Assembly: GCA_964542875.1 (NCBI GenBank) | Contig: CAZIWA010000007.1 | Location: 19,348 to 83,347, forward strand | DNA from: CAZGOM01 sp964542875 | GTDB taxonomy: Bacteria; Planctomycetota; Phycisphaerae; Phycisphaerales; Phycisphaeraceae | Reading direction: 5' to 3' | Length of the DNA stretch: 64,000 bases | Shown: piece by piece, positions 58,742 through 64,000 of the stretch | Position numbering within the stretch: the first letter of the stretch is position 1 | Layout: the number at the start of each line of letters is the position of its first letter | Position numbers and translations under genes: made by a program | The notes under the pieces: generated by a model | Database searches by the model: none | What the model was told of the DNA's origin: nothing | The model's input: only the letters and a program-made list of their open reading frames with translations

Positions 58742-58798
58742 AACTCTACAACTCTTCAAATAACTCGCACAGTTATTATCGATTTCTTTTTTATCTTA

Positions 58799-59359
58799 TT
58801 ATGGAACACATCCCCCTTTTACTTTTATCTCTTCTTCGCCATTTAAATAAACACCAATCGCATTCCTCCCTTTTTTCCTCTCACTAATAATTCCACTCTC
58901 CCAAGACGCAGTAGGAAAACTCCGACTCTTGAAATCAATAAAATACATTCTATGCAAATTGGTGCCACTCGGCAAAATGCTACTGTTCTGCAAGCACATA
59001 AACCACAGATCGGTTAAACATATTTTGTACGCGCCAACATTTTGACGTCTTACCTTTGCAAAAATAATCGCATCATATTGATACAAATAGCCGCCTGTTC
59101 CGGCAACTACGTGTTTAAGTCGGTCCTTCAAACCCGATTCATCAATCAAAAGAACGGTACTTTTCTCAATGCCCTTGATTATACCATTATAAACACCATC
59201 AAACCCTCCGTTTTTGGGAACACAAATAAATTCGGAAAACGAAGTTTCTTGCCCACAATACAAAATACCATGAATAGCAACATGATTTCCATCATAACTA
59301 ACATCATGAACGATGTCGTTAACTGATACAGGACAAGATCCCAAAACGTCAAAATTCAC
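58799..59359 (-). CDS. Candidate immunity protein for the RHS toxin
   Basis: A 186-residue soluble protein of unknown family, without signal peptide. It is beta-rich with SVNDIVHDVSYDGNHVAIHG and FSEFICVPKNGGFDG in the first half and LKHVVAGTGGYLYQYDAIIF in the centre. It starts 14 bases after the RHS stop on the same strand and shares its AT-rich composition, which is the standard position of the cognate immunity gene. The role is inferred from that position. Confidence 0.65.
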   Translation of the reverse strand: MNFDVLGSCPVSVNDIVHDVSYDGNHVAIHGILYCGQETSFSEFICVPKNGGFDGVYNGIIKGIEKSTVLLIDESGLKDRLKHVVAGTGGYLYQYDAIIFAKVRRQNVGAYKICLTDLWFMCLQNSSILPSGTNLHRMYFIDFKSRSFPTASWESGIISERKKGRNAIGVYLNGEEEIKVKGGCVP

Positions 59360-59373
59360 AGTTTCCCTTTCAA

Positions 59374-62300
59374 TCAGTTGAAACTAATAACAAGCCCGGT
59401 AAAACGATTGGCAAACGTCTGGAAAGACTGACTATAGCGTCCGATGAGAGGATCCGCAACTATAAATCTGCCACCTTCAAAGCCCTCAATTCCAACCGCA
59501 TGATATCCTCCTTCTGCCAATTTTACTTGGGCCATGACTGGCTTGCCTGGCTTGCAGAGTGCAGCAAGCTGAGCAACACTCTGGTCTTGATGTGTTACTG
59601 AAGGCACATCTATATCAGCCAACCATGCCTCCACATCCTCCATCGGAAATCCTTCCTGCTTGGTGGCTACGTCCTTCATTTGAGAAATTATTCTCTGCAG
59701 CGACCCCTTTTTTCCAGGGGAAAGTATTTGCTCTAGAACAGTTGGAACACATGTTCGCAATGAAGGATTTTGCATAGCTGGTGCCTGAGCTTCGGTCAAA
59801 GCTATATAATCCCCTTGCAAGGATTCCCAATACCGCTGCTGCCCAGGATGACCGCCAGTCAGTCTTGGCATTCTAGCGGCAGCACTCATACCATAAGATG
59901 CAAATCCTAAACTAAGTACAGCCACGGCCAAATTAAATCGAGCAAAGGCCTTGTCTGTGTCATCGCCTTGCTTCTCTGCTTGTATGGCATCAGAAAGTGC
60001 TAACGCAAAACCAGGCATCCCAAAAATAAATCCAGCCGAAGTCGATGCAATTCCTACCGAAACTCCCGCTGCAACAAAACCCGCAATTGCTCCAGCAGCG
60101 ATCAAACCCGCAGCAAAACCCACGCCAAATGCTTTAAAAGAAGCCCATGCAATATCTTCATAAGCAGCGCCCTTTGCATATGAATACGCAGCAGTGACTA
60201 ACGAGGATACGACGCCGCCAATAGTGGCAGAGACTAGCACATTTACAATACCAAATTTTCCAGAAGGATCTACCTTCATTATAGGACTTCCACCCACATA
60301 ACCATATCCATTGAAATCACTTACTGACCCATACCTTCCTCCCCATGAATCCATACTAACAAAACGCCCCAACCCTGAGTTATAATATCGAGATCTAAGA
60401 TAATATAAACCGGTCGTTGTATCTAGCTGCTCACCTGTATACAAAAGACTCGTAAAAGCACTAGGAGCTCCAACGGGTGTCAACATATTTCCCCAAGCAT
60501 CAAAGAAAAACCGCTGATTGGGAATCAAAAGCCCTTCTGTCTCCAGTACTCCAGAAGCCGACACCAACAACAAGCGCGTACTTCCACGCCCATCGGGTAA
60601 TAATACAATGCTATCTTCCTGAGGAAGACCGCCCATAATATTACCAGGCGTCCATTGTTGAACCACATCCATCCCCAATACATAAGACTTCGTCACCGCG
60701 GCAAGAGCATCGACATAGAGTGACAGCACGTTGAGCCCATTTACAGTTCGCTCTTCTAGCACTTGGGTATAACCAGTAGGATTTTTAACATCTACTAAAT
60801 AAGATGTTGCTGAAGATTTGCCCTGGTGTACATCAAACCAGCCAGAATAAATCCGTGCCCCAGAATCACTATACCTAAAAACGGACGTCACGTCGCCCTT
60901 TACGTGCTTAACCAAAAGGCCCTGCTGGTTATATGAAAACTGCTCATTCAAAGCAGAATTATTCACAAATATTTTAGACTCTATATCTCCCGAAAAGGAG
61001 TAGGAATATGCAACTATTATCCCACTTTGACCTTGAGAACCAAAGACCTCTTCACTCATCAAGCGATCATTCGAATCATAAACATACCACGTACTACCCG
61101 CCATTCCCTCCTGCGCCGAGAGATAGTCTCGATCTCCTTTATATATACGATTACCGACAAGACTATAAGCATAATATTCAGACCGCGAAATACCCGGCTC
61201 TGTAGAAAAAATCGCCTCCGACGTCAATCGTCCCAGACTGTCATACATCCAAGTATAATTACTAATCGCATAACCACCATCCTGACGCATCACCATCTCC
61301 GTAAGCGCCGTCGGCGTGCCATCAGGAGACACACTATAAACATACTTAGCTACAATAACATTATCAGACAGAGTCTCAACAGTCTCATCCGGAAGAAATT
61401 GAATTAATTCAACCAATCTATCCAAAACGTCATATTGATGCAGAGCAACCACACCGTTTGCATAAATAATCCGAGATAGCCGACCAGCCAAATCATAAAA
61501 ATAACTAGTCACATGCGGCTCCGAATAACTTACACCGCCACTCGCCCAACTCTCAGCAGCCACTACCCTATTATACGCATCAAACCGATATCTAGTATCA
61601 GTCAAGACAACCAAAGAATCCAACGAAGATGTAGTATAAGTTCTAATTTGTCGCCCCAAAACATCATATTCATAATGAACAACCCCTTCTAGCGACGACT
61701 TAGCCACAAGCTGTTGGCGAGAATTATAGACATACTCTTCTCTTCGTTGATTATTTAAAGTAACAGCATCACCATCTGGATCTTGCACCACAGCAAGTAT
61801 CTGCCCATATTCGTTATATGTATAACGCACAAATTCCGAACAACTAGACGAGTCATTCAGATAGCTCTCAAAGGAATGATAGAAGCGCTTCTCCAAAACC
61901 CTACCGCCTGATTCGGCCGAAGTGTCATACGTATAGGCAGTAACCCCTCCATTGAAATCTACAGTATATTCTATTTTACCAGCTAAAACACCTGCTGCTA
62001 CATACACAATACGTTCCACATAGTCAAATTGATCACCCGTTGTCTCAACCCCTAAAGGAAGTTCACGAGAAACCTGACGTCCAAATTCATCGAAACCAAA
62101 TCGAGTCACTCGCCCCAGCGGGTCAAAAATCGCTATCCGATTCCCATAACGATCATATTTATATTCATAACGCGGCGATATCATCTCACCTGTTTCTGAA
62201 TCCATAACAGCAGGCAATTCTACAGCACTCTGACGATTAAACTGATCATATTCATATCGAGTCACACGTCCCATCCGATCCGTTTTGGCAATCTGCCTAC

Positions 62301-64000
62301 CAAATCCATCATATTCAATCCTATCCGACACACTCCCATCCGGGAAAATTGAAAATTCAACTCTCCCCAATGAATCATAAACAAACTTCGTAGTCCTATC
62401 CAATCCATCAGTCACAGTATCCTGCCGCCCAAAACTGTCGTACGTATAGCTTGTAATGTTACGATCATCCAATGTAATCGGATTACCATCCTCATCGGCA
62501 ATCACCCTTAATTTCTGATCAAATTTGCTATATTCAATCTCAGACGTACTCCCAGAACTAGAAATAACTTTTACCACACGTCCAGTCGAATCAAAAAATG
62601 TTTCCCCAGAAGAAATAACCACTACTTTAGAATCATCTACCCCAACTTCAAAAATATTAAAGCTGGCAGCCTCATGAGTACTCAACAACAAACCATCAAT
62701 CTGCTCCTCCCTTATTACTCGCCCCATATCATCATATGTTAACTTCAAACCCAATCCCCGAACAGGAGCATTATCAGGATCTAATTCAAACATCCCATTC
62801 GTCTCATACACAGGACGTCCATTAAGATCATAGCTTGTTCGAGCCACAATCCATCCCCGATCTCCCAAACTATTCACCGCATTAATGCGACTTTCCACAA
62901 TCTGCCCCCGAATATCATATCTATTTATTACAACCCCACCAAACTTATCAATTGTTTTGACAACTTGCCCAACAGCATTATATTCCGTAGATGTAATATT
63001 CCCGTCAGAATCAGTTACAGCCAAGACACGTCCATTATCATCATAAGAGGTAGCCGTTGTAATTACACGATCCGGTAACATTCCAAGAGGATCGACCCAA
63101 GTATATCTAGTTCCAGTCGACCTTCCCAAATCATCATAGCTAAAATACCGAACGACACCATTAATGTCTACCGACGAATCTACTCGCCCAAGAGAATCAT
63201 AAGTATTAGTCGTCACACGCCCAAAGACATCCATACTTTGAACTAAATGGCCTAATGCGTCATATGCCCCACTAGATGCCTTACCCAAAGAATCCACACT
63301 AGAAACAATCCGTCCGGCAGCATTATAAGCACTAACAATCTTATTTCCCAAAGCATCTACCGCACTCGTCACGTTTCCAAAACGATCATATGTCATGTGT
63401 AAGACATTACCCAACATATCAACCACACTCGTCACGTTGCGATCATCATCATACGCCTTGCTCGAATGCCAAACCTCAGGATACTGAGAATATTTATTTG
63501 AGTCACCTATAACACTGAAGACCTGACTAGACCTAATCAAATTCCTCCGCGCATCGTACTCGTACGCCGTTACCAAATACTTTCTATATTCAGGGTTAAT
63601 ATTGCTTTCAATACGCTGAATCGTCCGCACCACATTTCCCTGACTATCAAAAATTGTCTCTGAAGGAATTCCATACGCATCTGTCACTTGCTCTGAATGC
63701 AGTCCAGGCTGAAGATTTATTGAATAGCTAAATGGTGCCTCATTCCCTCCAGCATCCTTGATTCCACTTAACCGCCCATTAGCATCAAATGCTACCTCCA
63801 TCGACTTCACTCCCAACGCATTAACAATACTCGTCAAAAAGTGCAGCCTAGAGGGTTCCTCGTAGAAATACTTCGTCGTCGCCTCCACGCGATCCGTCAC
63901 ACTCACAAGATCGCCATTAGCGTCATAGCCATACACCACCGAGTGGCCAGCCGGATCAGTCACCGCAGTAATCCGGTTCAGCGAATCGCGCGTAAAGCCA
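59374..64000 (-). CDS. RHS/YD-repeat polymorphic toxin with C39-like peptidase tip (5' end outside the window)
   Basis: More than 1540 codons are open up to the right edge (upstream residues GFTRDSLNRITAVTDPAGHS continue the pattern), so the protein is incomplete here. At least 30 YD repeats (YDxxGRxxxxxD) form the RHS shell. The core ends with the RHS signature LYYLRSRYYNSGLGRFVSMD and GYVGGSPIMKVDPSGKFG. A hydrophobic stretch of about 80 residues follows (AAGLIAAGAIAGFVAAGVSV). The last 130 residues look like a papain/C39-fold peptidase: Cys (codon 59749-59751) in SLRTCVPTVLEQIL, His (59500-59502) in GGYHAVGIEGFEGG, then VADP. The tip may be the toxin or process the RHS chain. Most of the gene is AT-rich; the right-most 150-200 bases are not. 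Confidence 0.9.
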   Translation of the reverse strand, partial: GFTRDSLNRITAVTDPAGHSVVYGYDANGDLVSVTDRVEATTKYFYEEPSRLHFLTSIVNALGVKSMEVAFDANGRLSGIKDAGGNEAPFSYSINLQPGLHSEQVTDAYGIPSETIFDSQGNVVRTIQRIESNINPEYRKYLVTAYEYDARRNLIRSSQVFSVIGDSNKYSQYPEVWHSSKAYDDDRNVTSVVDMLGNVLHMTYDRFGNVTSAVDALGNKIVSAYNAAGRIVSSVDSLGKASSGAYDALGHLVQSMDVFGRVTTNTYDSLGRVDSSVDINGVVRYFSYDDLGRSTGTRYTWVDPLGMLPDRVITTATSYDDNGRVLAVTDSDGNITSTEYNAVGQVVKTIDKFGGVVINRYDIRGQIVESRINAVNSLGDRGWIVARTSYDLNGRPVYETNGMFELDPDNAPVRGLGLKLTYDDMGRVIREEQIDGLLLSTHEAASFNIFEVGVDDSKVVVISSGETFFDSTGRVVKVISSSGSTSEIEYSKFDQKLRVIADEDGNPITLDDRNITSYTYDSFGRQDTVTDGLDRTTKFVYDSLGRVEFSIFPDGSVSDRIEYDGFGRQIAKTDRMGRVTRYEYDQFNRQSAVELPAVMDSETGEMISPRYEYKYDRYGNRIAIFDPLGRVTRFGFDEFGRQVSRELPLGVETTGDQFDYVERIVYVAAGVLAGKIEYTVDFNGGVTAYTYDTSAESGGRVLEKRFYHSFESYLNDSSSCSEFVRYTYNEYGQILAVVQDPDGDAVTLNNQRREEYVYNSRQQLVAKSSLEGVVHYEYDVLGRQIRTYTTSSLDSLVVLTDTRYRFDAYNRVVAAESWASGGVSYSEPHVTSYFYDLAGRLSRIIYANGVVALHQYDVLDRLVELIQFLPDETVETLSDNVIVAKYVYSVSPDGTPTALTEMVMRQDGGYAISNYTWMYDSLGRLTSEAIFSTEPGISRSEYYAYSLVGNRIYKGDRDYLSAQEGMAGSTWYVYDSNDRLMSEEVFGSQGQSGIIVAYSYSFSGDIESKIFVNNSALNEQFSYNQQGLLVKHVKGDVTSVFRYSDSGARIYSGWFDVHQGKSSATSYLVDVKNPTGYTQVLEERTVNGLNVLSLYVDALAAVTKSYVLGMDVVQQWTPGNIMGGLPQEDSIVLLPDGRGSTRLLLVSASGVLETEGLLIPNQRFFFDAWGNMLTPVGAPSAFTSLLYTGEQLDTTTGLYYLRSRYYNSGLGRFVSMDSWGGRYGSVSDFNGYGYVGGSPIMKVDPSGKFGIVNVLVSATIGGVVSSLVTAAYSYAKGAAYEDIAWASFKAFGVGFAAGLIAAGAIAGFVAAGVSVGIASTSAGFIFGMPGFALALSDAIQAEKQGDDTDKAFARFNLAVAVLSLGFASYGMSAAARMPRLTGGHPGQQRYWESLQGDYIALTEAQAPAMQNPSLRTCVPTVLEQILSPGKKGSLQRIISQMKDVATKQEGFPMEDVEAWLADIDVPSVTHQDQSVAQLAALCKPGKPVMAQVKLAEGGYHAVGIEGFEGGRFIVADPLIGRYSQSFQTFANRFTGLVISFN

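Overview
The window looks like chromosomal DNA of a planctomycete, possibly of the Phycisphaerae (inference). The pointers are: type II-like pseudopilins with a conserved GDNHAEF or DGHVEF tail; two genes for tetrahydromethanopterin (H4MPT) cofactor synthesis; very large secreted glycosidase-like proteins; many Gfo/Idh/MocA dehydrogenases; and few strong Shine-Dalgarno sites. Most of the window is moderately GC-rich. From about 57.5 kb to nearly the right edge the DNA is visibly AT-richer and looks acquired. I saw no rRNA, tRNA or CRISPR array.

Layout. 0-6.5 kb: an edge fragment, Mn-type superoxide dismutase, an aldo/keto reductase, a membrane protein, a glycine-rich RNA-binding protein, and a GT2-DUF2304-GT2 polysaccharide cluster. 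6.5-13.4 kb: DUF447 and beta-RFAP synthase (divergent, H4MPT pathway), CbiM-type Co/Ni importer, a Gfo/Idh enzyme, a glycosidase-like protein and a NicO/RcnA-type metal exporter. 13.6-17.7 kb: a tight tandem array of four pseudopilin paralogues with two small membrane proteins between them. 17.8-27.6 kb: an ABC-DUF1854 fusion, a YkvA protein, a 1256-residue secreted glycosidase-like protein divergent from an AraC regulator, and another pseudopilin. 27.6-29.3 kb: a FadR-type regulator with a visible promoter and operator, translationally coupled to a PhyH dioxygenase. 29.5-35.7 kb: nuoJKLMN, the membrane arm of complex I without nuoA-I. 35.7-47.4 kb: mixed genes including a zinc-less ROK kinase, a stand-alone NrdJ tail, a CCA/poly(A) nucleotidyltransferase, a hyperacidic protein, Nudix, an OmpH-like lipoprotein, a second Gfo/Idh enzyme and two paralogous zinc-ribbon membrane proteins.

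47.6-52.7 kb: an export-like module of a HlyD adaptor, a GAF-TM-HlyD protein and a PqqD-M50 protease-HlyD fusion. The first two overlap by four bases. No dedicated pump gene is present, which makes it a good candidate for an undescribed peptide-processing or secretion system. 52.9-57.3 kb: DHH phosphoesterase, DEAD-box helicase and alanine racemase.

57.3-64 kb: an accessory island. A 63-bp exact copy of the alr 3' end flanks an AT-rich insert that carries an IS200/IS605 transposase remnant with its end hairpin, an unknown gene, and the tail of a truncated reading frame. Next come a probably truncated native gene fragment, a candidate immunity gene, and a huge RHS/YD-repeat protein that runs off the right edge and ends in a C39-like cysteine-peptidase domain. 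This is best read as a polymorphic toxin locus with a displaced toxin-tip/immunity cassette.
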